Shown here: positions 51,859 through 60,729 of the stretch, piece by piece
Layout: every line of letters starts with the position of its first letter
Position numbering within the stretch: position 1 is the stretch's first letter
From: Streptomyces sp. NBC_00691
Lineage (GTDB): Bacteria > Actinomycetota > Actinomycetes > Streptomycetales > Streptomycetaceae
Direction of reading: 5' to 3'
Length of the DNA stretch: 64,000 nt
Assembly: GCF_036226665.1 (NCBI RefSeq)
Contig: NZ_CP109007.1
Span: 8,184,001-8,248,000 of the forward strand
Made by a program: the position numbers and the translations under genes
The notes under the pieces: model-generated
Databases searched by the model: none
Told to the model about the DNA's origin: nothing
Seen by the model: the letters and a program-made list of their open reading frames with translations, nothing else

Positions 51859-52254
51859 TCAGGTGGGCTGGGGGTGTCCGAAGAGGAGGTCGTAGCCGGG
51901 CGGGAGCTGGAGCAGGACCTCGCGGGTGAGGACGTCGCCCGCGGCTGCGGCCGTGGTGGACAGGACCGCGCCGATGTCCCACAGGGCGGTCTTCTCCGTG
52001 GCGCCCTCGATCCAGGCCGCGGTCGCGCGGACGAAGCGTTCGGGCGAGAGCGGTTCCGCCGCCTGTAGCGGATTGAGGAGGATCAGGGCGTAGGTCTCGG
52101 GGAGCCGGGCGGCCAGGTCGGCGCGCACGGTGCCGACCAGGTGCGCGCCCAGCAGTGCCAGGACGACGCGGGCGACGCGATCGGCTTCTTCCGGGGTCTG
52201 GTACTCGCCGCGTTGCTGGACGTGGGCCAGAAAGGATTCCCTGTGCATCGACAT
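51859..52254 (-). CDS. DUF2267 protein (first copy)
   Basis: A 131-residue DUF2267 protein: HRESFLAHVQQRGEYQTPEE, then RVVLALLGAHLVGTVRADLAARLPE and VLTREVLLQLPPGYDLLFG. It aligns along its length with the copy downstream, with a common LPxGYxLLFG end, so the pair arose by duplication. ATG 52254 is preferred over GTG 52257 and ATG 52248 because GAGG lies 7 bases upstream. It follows hsp18 by 110 bases. Confidence 0.85.
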   Translation of the reverse strand: MSMHRESFLAHVQQRGEYQTPEEADRVARVVLALLGAHLVGTVRADLAARLPETYALILLNPLQAAEPLSPERFVRATAAWIEGATEKTALWDIGAVLSTTAAAAGDVLTREVLLQLPPGYDLLFGHPQPT

Positions 52255-52364
52255 CACGTCACCTCAGGGACCGGTGTGAAGGGCGCAACGGGGGTGCGGA
52301 GGGCGGGGCGCCGGGTGGACGCGGATCCTCCCCGCCCTCCGCTGTTCGGCTGGCGCTGGAGGAC

Positions 52365-52799
52365 TCAGCCGGAGATCTGCTTGCGGCCGGACTCCCCGCC
52401 GATGCTGATCTTGCGGGGCTTGGCACGCTCGGCGATCGGGATCCGCAGGGTCAGGACACCCGCCTCGTAGTCGGCCTCGATCCGCTCAGTGTCCAGGGCG
52501 TCGGCGAGCACGAGCTGCCGCGAGAAGACACCCAGCGGGCGTTCGGAGAGCTCCATCTTCACCGAGTCGGCCTGCGTGACCGGGCGGCGCTCCGCCTTCA
52601 CGGTCAGCATGTTCCGCTCGACGTCGATGTCGACCGCCTCCGGGTTCACCCCGGGCAGGTCGAAGGCGATCACATACACGTCGCCCTCGCGGTAGGCGTC
52701 CATCGGCATGACCGACGGCTTCGACCACGTGCCTGACGTCCCCGACAGCTGCTGGACGATCCGGTCCATCTCGCGGAACGGGTCGGTGCGCATCAACAT
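52365..52799 (-). CDS. hsp18: Small heat shock protein Hsp18 (Hsp20 family)
   Basis: A 144-residue Hsp20-type chaperone: RTDPFREMDRIVQQLSG at the N-terminus, an alpha-crystallin domain from VMPMDAYREGDVYVIAFDLP to the strand ADYEAGVLTLRIPIAERAKP, and the C-terminal PRKISI for oligomer contacts. It holds unfolding proteins during heat stress. It is divergent from rheA, and its promoter overlaps a RheA operator, as in Streptomyces albus hsp18. ATG 52799 follows GGAGG. Confidence 0.93.
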   Translation of the reverse strand: MLMRTDPFREMDRIVQQLSGTSGTWSKPSVMPMDAYREGDVYVIAFDLPGVNPEAVDIDVERNMLTVKAERRPVTQADSVKMELSERPLGVFSRQLVLADALDTERIEADYEAGVLTLRIPIAERAKPRKISIGGESGRKQISG

Positions 52800-52857
52800 C
52801 GCGAAACACCTCCAGTTGGTTCAGGCAGAAACTGCCAATGCGCTTCAACGTGCCACC

Positions 52858-52886
52858 GTTGTAACATGTCATCGGAACGATGACAA
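52858..52886 (-). promoter_or_regulatory. hsp18 promoter
   Basis: On the minus strand TTGTCA (-35, 52881-52886) and TACAAC (-10, 52858-52863) are separated by 17 bases, a good vegetative-sigma match. The -35 lies inside the first RheA operator, so bound repressor would block polymerase. The leader to the hsp18 ATG would be about 50 bases. Confidence 0.7.
52867..52885. promoter_or_regulatory. RheA operator 1 (perfect)
   Basis: TGTCATC-N5-GATGACA, a perfect inverted repeat identical in form to the operator described for S. albus RheA between rheA and hsp18. It covers the hsp18 -35 box. Confidence 0.88.
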
Positions 52887-52892
52887 GTCGGA

Positions 52893-52911
52893 AGTCATCT
52901 GGAGGATGACA
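52893..52911. promoter_or_regulatory. RheA operator 2 (one mismatch)
   Basis: AGTCATC-N5-GATGACA, the same site with one changed base, 26 bases centre to centre from operator 1 and 18 bases upstream of the rheA start. It may give cooperative binding or separate autoregulation of rheA. Confidence 0.75.
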
Positions 52912-52928
52912 CAACGAAGAGGTACCCC

Positions 52929-53594
52929 GTGAGCCAAGCCACCCCGCCCACCACACCCGTCTCCTTCCCCGCCGCCGCCGCGGCGCTGGAAGCCATCACC
53001 CAGTCCATGAAGGTCGCCCAGCAGCCCCCCGCCCCCACGCCGGCCACCACGGCACCGCCACCCGACGCCGGCCCACACCCGGCCCTGGCCGCACTGCTGA
53101 TGCTGCGCGAGGTCCGCGAACAGCTCGCCAGCTGGGAAAGCGGGCTGATCGAAACCGCCCGCGACCAGGGCGCGAGCTGGGCAGACCTCGCCGGACCCCT
53201 CGGCGTCGCCAGCCGCCAAGCCGCCGAACGCCGCTACCTGCGCCTGCGCCCCGGAACCCCGGGAAGCACCGGCGAGGAACGGATCCAGGCCACCCGCGAC
53301 ACCCGCGCCGCTGATCGCACCGTCACCGCCTGGGCCCGCGACAACGCAGCCGACCTGCGGCGCCTCGCCGCGCAGATCACCTCTCTCACCGACCTGCCGC
53401 CCGGTGCACAAGACGCCGTCGGTGAGCTGGACCTGGCCCTCGCCGACAGCGACCCCGCCCGCCTCCTGGAACCCCTGACCGCCACCCGGCCCCACCTGCG
53501 GCCGGTCGCCACAGACCTCGCCGACCGCGTCGAGAACCTCACCCGGCACACCGAACAGCTCCGCCGCGACAGCCACGACCAGCGCGGCATGTGA
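52929..53594 (+). CDS. rheA: Hsp18 transcriptional repressor RheA
   Basis: A 221-residue protein of the RheA family. Pro/Ala-rich N-terminus, then LREVREQLASWESGLIETAR and the helix-turn-helix GASWADLAGPLGVASRQAAERRYLR (residues ~75-105), and a helical C-terminus. In S. albus RheA is a thermosensor that represses hsp18 and loses DNA binding reversibly on heating. Divergent position and two operators support the same role. GTG 52929 follows GAAGAGG. It runs up to a decayed phosphatase copy just downstream. Confidence 0.9.
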   Translation: MSQATPPTTPVSFPAAAAALEAITQSMKVAQQPPAPTPATTAPPPDAGPHPALAALLMLREVREQLASWESGLIETARDQGASWADLAGPLGVASRQAAERRYLRLRPGTPGSTGEERIQATRDTRAADRTVTAWARDNAADLRRLAAQITSLTDLPPGAQDAVGELDLALADSDPARLLEPLTATRPHLRPVATDLADRVENLTRHTEQLRRDSHDQRGM

Positions 53595-53614
53595 ACCGCA
53601 CCCAGCCGCCCGGC

Positions 53615-54290
53615 CACACGGCCTCTCCCGGCCTGCTGGGCGGAGACTTCTACGACCTGTCCCTCTCGACGCAGGCCGTGGGCGTTCTTCCTCGGCGACG
53701 TGTGCGGCAAGGGCCCCCAGGCCGCAGCGGTCACCTCGCTGGCCCGCTACACCCTGCGGGCCGCCGCCCTGCACGACGCCGACCCCCGCAACGTGCTGAC
53801 CACGCTGAACACGGTGCTGCACGAGCGATACACCAGCGGCGAGGGTCGCTACTGCACCGCCATATTCGGCGTCCTCCAACCCGCCGACGACCAGGTCGAG
53901 GTGCACCTGGCATCCGGCGGTCACCCTTCGGCGCTGATCCAGCGCGCGGACGGCGGCGCCGACCACCTGCCCACCCCCGGCGGGATGCTCGTCGGGGTCC
54001 TGCCGCAGGCGTCTTTCTCCGCCGCCCGCGCCCGGCTGCTGCCCGGGGACACCCTGCTTCTGTACACCGACGGCCTGACCGAGGCCCGCACCGGACCCGA
54101 CCGCGAGCTGTACGGCGAGGACGCTCTGCGCGCCTTTACCGCCACCCCCACCCCTGCGGGCCCGCAAGCCCTCATCACCACCCTGTCCGCGCCACTGGCC
54201 TCCTTCGCGACGGACTCGACGACGACACCGCGCTGCTCGCCCTCGGCGTGCCGGCCGCCCCTTCCACCCCCGCAAGCGAAGACCTGACAT
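53615..54290 (+). pseudogene. Decayed copy of the PP2C phosphatase domain
   Basis: The segment repeats the phosphatase half of the gene at 18865-20151: GLLGGDFYDLS, a frameshift near 53680, then CGKGPQAAAVTSLARYTLRA, ASGGHPSALIQRADGGADHL, TDGLTEARTGP, another frameshift near 54210 and DGLDDDTALLALGVPAAP. PAS domain and coiled coil are absent, and the duplication begins inside codons for the LLGGDFYD motif. It is immediately downstream of rheA. Confidence 0.88.
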
Positions 54291-54381
54291 GAGCCCGCTC
54301 ACGATCACCTCGTCCGTGCCGGAGCCCGCTTCGAACGCGGCCAACTCGTCGAACGGCCACAGACGACCGCGGCATGAATAG
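54289..54381 (+). pseudogene. Start of a duplicated STAS gene, truncated
   Basis: ATGAGCCCGCTCACGATCACC encodes MSPLTIT exactly as the STAS gene at 20153, and overlaps the phosphatase relic as in the original operon. After seven residues homology ends and the frame stops at 54379. This fixes the right edge of the segmental duplication near 54310. Confidence 0.85.
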
Positions 54382-54419
54382 GGTGGCAGGCCTACCTCGA
54401 AGTTCGAGACCATCCGACC

Positions 54420-55403
54420 ATGTCGAATAGCGCGCCAGGGCAGGACCTTCCGGTCGGCTTCGGGTTCCAGCCGTATCGCGGCGACGAAGACCACGGCCCC
54501 ATGGCCGCGGTGCGGCTGGGTTGTGCTGAACGGGACCAGGCCGACGCCCATTCGGTTGTGGAAGGGCTCCCGACAGCGACCGAGATCGCCGAAGCCTCTG
54601 CCAGGCTGGAGGAGCCGTCCAAGAACCAGATCCTGGTGGTGCATGACGGGAGCGTCGTCGGCTACTCGACGATCCGATGGTGGCAAGAGCGGGACGACAC
54701 GTGGCTGTACCTTCACCGCGGCTACCTCTTGCCCGAGCATCGCCGCCAAGGCATTGGCTCAGCCATGCTGAGCTGGGCCGAAGAACGGATCCGCCGGCTC
54801 ATCAAAAAGCATGGAACGGCGCGGGCGGCAGTAATCGGCGCGAACGCCATGGCCTCCGAGCAGGACGCCACGGCGCTTCTGCTCGCAACCGGCTACCGAC
54901 GCGTCTTCAGCCTGGTCGAGCTGGAGCTGGGCGATCTGCAGCAGTTGCCCGAGCGGGGCAGCGAACTGCCAGCCGGGATACGGACGGGCCCGATCGAGTC
55001 AAGCCACTACCGCGCCGCCTGGAGGACGGTCGTCGATTCGTATGCGAACACCGGCTTCACACAGAAATGGCCATTCGAGGACTTCGTCGGCACCGCCGCC
55101 CCGGCATGCTGGAGGGCTGCATGGAACGGGCAGGACATGGTCGGCGTCGCCCTCTGCAGCATCCGCCGTCACGACCACACCGTAGGCGAGGTCGAAGAGC
55201 TGAGTGTCCGGACGGACCAGCAACGCCTCGGAATCGGCCGGGCCCTGCTGCTGGACGGGCTGCGGAGCCTTCGCGGACAGGGTGCAACGACCGCTCGACT
55301 GTTCACGGGCACGTCAAACCCGCACCGGTCCTACGATCTTTACGAGAGTGTGGGGTTCCGGCGGCAGAACGAGTACGTCCGTTACCGCAAGCCGCTTGCT
55401 TGA
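54420..55403 (+). CDS. Tandem GNAT acetyltransferase (two domains)
   Basis: A 327-residue protein with two GNAT folds: residues ~15-165 with LLPEHRRQGIGSAMLSWAEE, and ~180-325 with VRTDQQRLGIGRALLLDGLRS and SYDLYESVGFRRQNEYVRY. The layout resembles mycothiol synthase MshD and related double-GNAT enzymes, but the second domain has the strongest CoA-binding signature (Q/RxxGxG). Substrate unknown. ATG 54420 has no strong binding site; a start a few codons in is possible. Confidence 0.85.
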   Translation: MSNSAPGQDLPVGFGFQPYRGDEDHGPMAAVRLGCAERDQADAHSVVEGLPTATEIAEASARLEEPSKNQILVVHDGSVVGYSTIRWWQERDDTWLYLHRGYLLPEHRRQGIGSAMLSWAEERIRRLIKKHGTARAAVIGANAMASEQDATALLLATGYRRVFSLVELELGDLQQLPERGSELPAGIRTGPIESSHYRAAWRTVVDSYANTGFTQKWPFEDFVGTAAPACWRAAWNGQDMVGVALCSIRRHDHTVGEVEELSVRTDQQRLGIGRALLLDGLRSLRGQGATTARLFTGTSNPHRSYDLYESVGFRRQNEYVRYRKPLA

Positions 55404-56991
55404 CCGGCCGGTCATTGGGCGGTCCGATCAGTCCACAGGATTTGACAATATCTCCCCCCAGCAGAGGGCAGGGGCGCTGCCACGTCCACCGCCGACCCTC
55501 CGGTCACTCGTCACGGTGGGCCCGGGCCGCGCCGCCCACAGACCCGACCGAGGTCCGGCAGCGCGGGCACCATGCACCCCCGCCGTACGACGGTCCTCCT
55601 CCTGGCCGCCTCCTCACCAGCGGCTGCGTGGGCGTCCCCCGAACTACCACCCTGGCCCCGCCCGCACGGCCCGCCGAGGCGGCCGCATGGCCCCTGTGTT
55701 TGGATCACGGTCGAACGGGGCCACGATGTCGTCGGCTTGGTGGATGTAATGCCTACAGCGGTCCGGGCCAGGAAGGCTGTGGACCGCGCCAGCGTGGTCT
55801 GGTGCTGGGGGTGGCTGATGCGCGCGAGCTCCCGAGCGCATGCGAAAGGGCAAAGATGCGCCGCTGGCTGACTTTGAGGCAGGGCGGCCGCCCCTGGCGC
55901 TGTCACCATCGCCGTCGTGGCCGAACGCCGGAGCCTTGCCGCCCTCCTCTGCCCTGAACAACCCCGCAGCAGTAGCGCGGCGGACATGGGAGGCAGCGCA
56001 GACCCCGTCACCTTCGACGTGCCCACACACGGGCAGCGCGCCGAACACCTGCGCCGGGAGAAGGTGGAGAAGACATACGACGAGCTGGCCCCTCTGACAG
56101 GAGTGTCGGCCGCGCCCCTCTAGCGGGCAGCCTCCGGCAATGTAGTCGCCCCCGCGTCGCCCGCGGCCACACCCCTGCCGGCAATCACGACCGTGACGAC
56201 GACGTGGTGGGCGCCTGATGAGCGGTACCCACCTCGTGTTCTACGACCCGTCCACAACCCGGCCGTCGGCCAGGTCTGGACGCGGGCAGAGGTCTGCCAG
56301 GCCTGCGCCGGTATATAGGGCTGCAAGACCCGGCACCCGCACCAGCGGCCCATTTCGCCGCAGCGCCTGTGGCCTACAGGGGGCGAAAAGCTACGCCTGC
56401 CCGGTGACGACGTGCGAAGGCATCCCGGGCAGGCGGTAGGCCCATCATGAGCACTGATGCCGGGAACGTCAGGGACTCGGAGTAACAAAGACCCCCTTGC
56501 CGTCAGGCTCGGTGGTTGAGTTCACGGCCATAGCAGTTCTGAGGTTCATCGATCACACTCCACTGAGAGGTGGGCGGAAGATCTCTGCCACTCGACAGTG
56601 GACCCGTCAGGGCTGCGTCACACCGGGACACGCAGCTCCAGCTAGATGGCAGTAGACCTGGCGCTCGGCGAACTCACGGGGTGTTGCTGCCATGACGTCC
56701 TAGTGTCGCTGTCCGCGCACATTCCTGCGGCGGAGAGCAGCCTGGTGGATGCCGGAGACCGGTCCGGGTTGCGCATCAGGCGACGCCGGCTTCTTCTGGG
56801 GGACCGGAACAAGCCCCTCACCTGATGGTGCCACTCTCCGGTACCGCAACGGCACCGCACAGGCGGGGCGCTCCAGGCTTGTTGGCGGTGCTTCGGTCGC
56901 TTGGTCGCCCGGCGGCGCCGTACCTGAGAACGCTGCCTGACAACCCCCACACCGTCTACGGGCCACCGTGGCGTACGGGCCGGCGGCGCGG
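55404..56991. other. 1.6-kb stretch without a supported gene
   Basis: A short protein-like end (THGQRAEHLRREKVEKTYDE to 56123) may be the 3' remnant of a lost gene at about 56010-56123. Other frames lack coding character. The region 56440-56530 is less GC-rich and might hold a promoter. Nothing else can be supported. Confidence 0.4.
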
Positions 56992-57468
56992 TCAGAGCGG
57001 GCGGGCGGCGTCACCGAGCTGGTCGTCGGACAGGGAGATCGCAGCCTTGATCCGCTTGCCGACCGGCTCGCGGTGCATCTCCACGCTCCGGCAGACCGCC
57101 ATGATGATCTCCAGGCCGTGCTGGCCCACCCGACCCGGATCCCCGGCTCGCGCCATGGGCAGCGTCGGGGCGCTGTCCCACACGGTCACCTCGACGGCGC
57201 CCTCGTTGACCTCCAGGGTCAGCAGACAGGGCCCGGGCGCGTACTTCCGGGCGTTCGTCACCATCTCGCTCACGACCAGCAGCACCGTGCCCATGACGTC
57301 CACGGATACCGGGAGCCCGTGCACGGCCTGCACCTCGGTCAAAAAGCCGCGGGCCAGGTCCCGGGCCAGGCCGATTTCCTCGCCCTCGCTGCCCTCGAAC
57401 GCGGCGGACACCGATGGACAACGCTCCACAAGAAACTGCTGGCCCCTGTCCTGCCCAGCCCTGTCCAT
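56992..57468 (-). CDS. RsbW-like ATP-binding anti-sigma kinase
   Basis: A 158-residue GHKL-type protein from ATG 57468. N box VVSEMVTNARKYAP carries Glu68 and Asn72; the G1 box is DSAPTLP (Asp98) and the G2 box VGQHGLEII. This is the single-domain architecture of RsbW/SpoIIAB-like kinases, which bind a sigma factor or a STAS antagonist. No sigma factor is adjacent; STAS genes at 20153 and 59931 are candidate partners. Upstream frame extension to 58029 is not coding-like. Confidence 0.82.
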   Translation of the reverse strand: MDRAGQDRGQQFLVERCPSVSAAFEGSEGEEIGLARDLARGFLTEVQAVHGLPVSVDVMGTVLLVVSEMVTNARKYAPGPCLLTLEVNEGAVEVTVWDSAPTLPMARAGDPGRVGQHGLEIIMAVCRSVEMHREPVGKRIKAAISLSDDQLGDAARPL

Positions 57469-58114
57469 ACAGTCCGCCTCACGTCCCAAGCGCCGATCTG
57501 CGCACGACACGGTTACCCCGGAAACTTCACGGCACTCCCCGGACGAGCAGGATCCGGCCTGCCGGGTCTCACCCTGATGCGGTGGGTGCACAGTGTGGTG
57601 GATCTGTCCGGCGATGGTGCGCGTCCGACCACCGCAGGCCTCGCCCGGCTTGTGCTTCAGCTCCAGCTGGCCACGTACGGCGGAATGGCAGCGCTTCTCG
57701 TTCCGTTCGGAATTCGCCTCTGACACCGGCCCCGAAGCGAGCCCCGCCTGATCGCGTAGGTCCGCGACTTCGCCCGTACACGCTGGGGCGCGGTGTCCCT
57801 TGGCACAGGTGGTACACACGAGAACCGGCTGCGGGCGCATGGAAGGCGGCTGGTGAAGCATGAGTGGAGGATGGGATGCGCCATACATGCGCAGGACTCC
57901 GGCAGGTCCGACCTGGCTCAGTACCTGCCGCCGTTGACCGCGAGGCAAGAACTGGAGCAGGGCTCCGGGATAGTCCACAGATCCGTCGCCTCGGTGACGG
58001 GGGGCAGACCTCCCTCGTCTGCGCGCCAACCCATCGGGCCGGTGCCTGTAGTGGATCCAGGACTGACCACCCCCACCGGTAGAACCGTCCCTGGGGCTGA
58101 CGAAGGGAGTACGG
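57469..58114. other. No supported gene
   Basis: About 645 bases. Minus-strand sequence around 57640-57760 (GPVSEANSERNEKRCHSAVR) looks weakly protein-like, perhaps a fragment of another regulator, but no start or domain is clear. Confidence 0.35.
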
Positions 58115-58789
58115 ATGTCGGTTGACCTCGTCGGGTTCCTTGGCGTGGTGTTGGTGGCCTACCTCGTGCCGGGCCCGGACTTTCTCGTGGTGCTCCGGTC
58201 GGCGGCCGAACACCCATTGAAGGGCCGTGCGGCGGCGGTCGGCGCCCAGGCTGGGCTGTGCCTGCACATGCTCGCCGCCGCGACCGGCCTGGCGTTGGTG
58301 GCCGCGCGTTCACCTGTGGTCTACGACGCCATCAAACTGCTTGGCGCGGCCTACCTCATGTATCTCGGGGTTCGAACCGTGCTGGCAGCCCGACGAGCCG
58401 CACGTGAGCGTTCAGCCGCAGGGGCGCCGCCGACCCGCCCCGAGCACGGTCCGAAGCCGGAGAACCTCGCGGAGGTCGAGGCCTCCGGAGGCCGGTGGCG
58501 GGCAGGCTTCACACAGGGTTTCCTCACCAACGTGCTCAACCCCAAGGCAGCCCTGTTCTTTCTCAGTATCCTGCCGCAGTTCGTCAACGGGGGTGGCTCG
58601 ATGACCGGGCAGATCTTCTTCCTCGGCACGCTCGACGTCCTCATCGGCGTCGTCTACTGGTACGCCCTGGTCGCCGCCGCCACACGACTCCGATCGCTGC
58701 TTGCCCGACCGAAGTTCCGCCACCGCTGGGAACTCACGACAGGCTGGCTCTTCATCGGCATTGGCATCAGCGTCGCCGCCATCGCCTGA
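58115..58789 (+). CDS. LysE/RhtB family amino-acid exporter
   Basis: A 224-residue membrane protein with six predicted helices. VAYLVPGPDFLVVLRSAAEH contains the PGP motif of the family's first loop, and GFLTNVLNPKAALFFLSILP the conserved NPK motif. Members export amino acids or related metabolites. A ~30-residue hydrophilic loop (RARERSAAGAPPTRPEHG) in the middle is longer than usual. ATG 58115 follows GAAGGGAG. Monocistronic. Confidence 0.9.
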   Translation: MSVDLVGFLGVVLVAYLVPGPDFLVVLRSAAEHPLKGRAAAVGAQAGLCLHMLAAATGLALVAARSPVVYDAIKLLGAAYLMYLGVRTVLAARRAARERSAAGAPPTRPEHGPKPENLAEVEASGGRWRAGFTQGFLTNVLNPKAALFFLSILPQFVNGGGSMTGQIFFLGTLDVLIGVVYWYALVAAATRLRSLLARPKFRHRWELTTGWLFIGIGISVAAIA

Positions 58790-59245
58790 AACCCACGTGT
58801 CGTGAGGTCCGCCCCCCTGCGCCTCAACCTCACGCCCAGGCACGGCGCAGACGGCGCCAGGCATGGTGTCCCAACCGGATCCCTCCCGCCTGGCCCGGGC
58901 GCCGACCGGTCGTCGCTCCCGATGTCCCCGCAGCCTGGTCCCCTGTGCCCCAGTGCAGGGGCATTCGTGATGCTGGCGGTGGCTCCGGACGGCGTATCCG
59001 ATACGCAGAATTCGCGCTGACGCCAGGATACGTGCGGTTCAGCCCGATGCCCTGCGTGGTGCTCTGGCACCCGGCCCCGGGCACCCGATCGGTCTGGTCC
59101 CCTCGCCTGCGCCTGCCCCCTGCGCAACCATGGGGCGCACGGGGCAGACGCAGGCCGTGCACAGTGTGCTGAGCCGTCACTGGCTGCCTGCCGGCTCCCG
59201 ACCGCAAGTCTGCGGCTTCTGGTTGAGGCGGGGTAGGAGGCCAGG
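58790..59245. other. Gap holding repeat copy A
   Basis: No gene. The stretch 58824-58963 is an imperfect copy of 59721-59857 (see that entry). The remainder includes C-rich sequence near 59100-59140. Confidence 0.45.
58824..58963 (+). repeat. Degenerate ~140-bp direct repeat, copy A
   Basis: Starts CAACCTCACGCCCAGGCACG and ends GTGCAGGGGCA. Aligns with 59721-59857 over its whole length with scattered substitutions and short gaps. The two copies flank the VOC gene in direct orientation, about 0.9 kb apart. Confidence 0.7.
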
Positions 59246-59620
59246 ATGACCACGACACTCGGCGCCTTCGTCCTTGGCACGCCCGACCCTCCCGCGCTCG
59301 CCGACTTCTACCGGGCCCTGCTGGGGTGGGAGGAAGTGGAGTGCGGTCCGGAATGGGTGCGCTTGAAGGAGCACGGGCGAGACCGCCCCAGCCTCAGCTT
59401 CCAGCTGGAGAGCGATCACCTGCCTCCGGTATGGCCACCTCGGCCGGGCACGCAACAGATGCAGGCGCATCTGGACGTGCTAGTCGACGACCTGGAAGCG
59501 GAAACTGGACGAGCCTGCGCTCTGGGAGCGACGGTGGAAGAGCATCAGCCTCAGCAGAGGGTAAGGGTCCTCCGCGATCCCCATGGGCACCTGTTCTGCC
59601 TCTTCCTGCCCGGTGCCTGA
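59246..59620 (+). CDS. VOC (glyoxalase/dioxygenase superfamily) protein
   Basis: A 124-residue protein with the paired beta-alpha-beta-beta-beta plan: LGTPDPPALADFYRALLGWE at the start and VLRDPHGHLFCLFLPGA at the end, including the usual terminal metal-site Glu/His region (here HLFCLF). Such proteins cover glyoxalases, drug-binding and ring-cleaving enzymes; the role is not readable. ATG 59246 follows AGGAGG with suitable spacing. It lies between two copies of a degenerate repeat. Confidence 0.85.
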   Translation: MTTTLGAFVLGTPDPPALADFYRALLGWEEVECGPEWVRLKEHGRDRPSLSFQLESDHLPPVWPPRPGTQQMQAHLDVLVDDLEAETGRACALGATVEEHQPQQRVRVLRDPHGHLFCLFLPGA

Positions 59621-59720
59621 ACGCTCACCGGAATCCGCCTTCTCACGCCAACCGGGCGACGATCACCGGTCCAGGTGTGACCTCGTGCGGAGCCCCGGTG
59701 ATGACCATGCCCCCGCACGC

Positions 59721-59857
59721 CAACCTCACGCCCTGGCACGGCCATGTACGGCGCTTCCAGCGTGTCACAGCCGGTACCCTCCGGCCTGGCCTCGAGCGCC
59801 GACTGATCACCACTCCCGCTCCCCCTGCCAGGCCCCCTATGCCCCCATGCAGGGGAC
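59721..59857 (+). repeat. Degenerate ~140-bp direct repeat, copy B
   Basis: Starts CAACCTCACGCCCTGGCACG and ends ATGCAGGGGAC. Second copy of 58824-58963. Neither copy has a convincing reading frame, so this may be a decayed non-coding element or the footprint of a duplication that once included the VOC gene. Confidence 0.7.
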
Positions 59858-59930
59858 CCGTTACATGGCAGGCCGTACGGTGCGCCCCTACCGCTCCGCG
59901 ACCCGTTCGCGCCGCGCCTCGTTCGTGGAG

Positions 59931-60224
59931 TCAGGCGGCGAGGGCGCTGGGAAGGCTTTTGCGGCAGTCGATGAAGGCGTCGATGCCGACGATGGTGATG
60001 ACGCGTATCACCGCCTGGCTGGGCACGGCCAGACGGAGCCACCCCTCTGCTGTGGTGAGGGTGCGGTGGGTTCGGATGAGGGTGTTGATGCCGCTGGAGC
60101 CCATGAACGAGACCTGCTGCAGGTCCAGCACCACACGGGGACGCGTTCTCTCACAGGCCGCGGCCAGTTCCCGGCGGGCCTGGAGCTGGGAATTCGCTGT
60201 CATCTCAGCCACATGGGTGATCAT
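59931..60224 (-). CDS. STAS-domain protein, N-terminally short
   Basis: A 97-residue protein with the second half of a STAS domain: RPRVVLDLQQVSFMGSSGIN (phospho-site Ser in GSSG), then a helix and AVPSQAVIRVITIVGID. The first beta strands with the usual VxxxGELD motif are missing, so the gene is either 5'-truncated or an atypical antagonist. The sequence upstream of ATG 60224 does not restore them in any frame that I can see. Function uncertain. Confidence 0.65.
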   Translation of the reverse strand: MITHVAEMTANSQLQARRELAAACERTRPRVVLDLQQVSFMGSSGINTLIRTHRTLTTAEGWLRLAVPSQAVIRVITIVGIDAFIDCRKSLPSALAA

Positions 60225-60728
60225 GATTCACCGGAGAACCGTTTGACCCCAGTCGGTGACGCGGCAGCCGCCCGCGGCCACGCCCTTCGACCGGCCTCAG
60301 CGTTCGTGTCAGGGGTGGTCCGTACCGTCGGGATCGAGGGCCTGGAACGGCCGGCCCCCTGGTCCCGGGAGCCCGCCACGGATGAGATCACCGTCACTGC
60401 CCAGGACATGCAATACCTCCTCCGCGACCCAGCGAGCGCATATGGCGCCCCGTACCAGCAGGCATACGCAGACCTCGCCGCCTCACACCTCGGCGGTTTG
60501 CGAGCCTCCCGCCGGGCGGCGGTCCAGGTGCTTACTCCGGAGTCCCAGGCTTCGGCGAGCGGGACAATGTGGCCGGGGACGGTCGACGCGGCGAGAGCTC
60601 GTCCGTGAGCGCGGGGCGGGAGCCACGGCAGCGAATCCGCACCAGTCCGACTGGTCGTTGGCAGGCCTCCCGATGCGCCCCCGCACCACGATCCCCGATT
60701 CGGGAGCGCAGTACATCTCCGGCCTGGT
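60225..60728. other. No supported gene
   Basis: A plus-strand stretch (ITVTAQDMQYLLRDPASAYG and on, ~60380-60500) resembles real protein but has no start or end of its own. About 500 bases otherwise unassigned. Confidence 0.35.
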
Positions 60729-60729
60729 G

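Noticed and set aside
52869..54749. 626-aa minus-strand open frame
   Set aside because: Shadow of rheA, the phosphatase relic and the GNAT gene.
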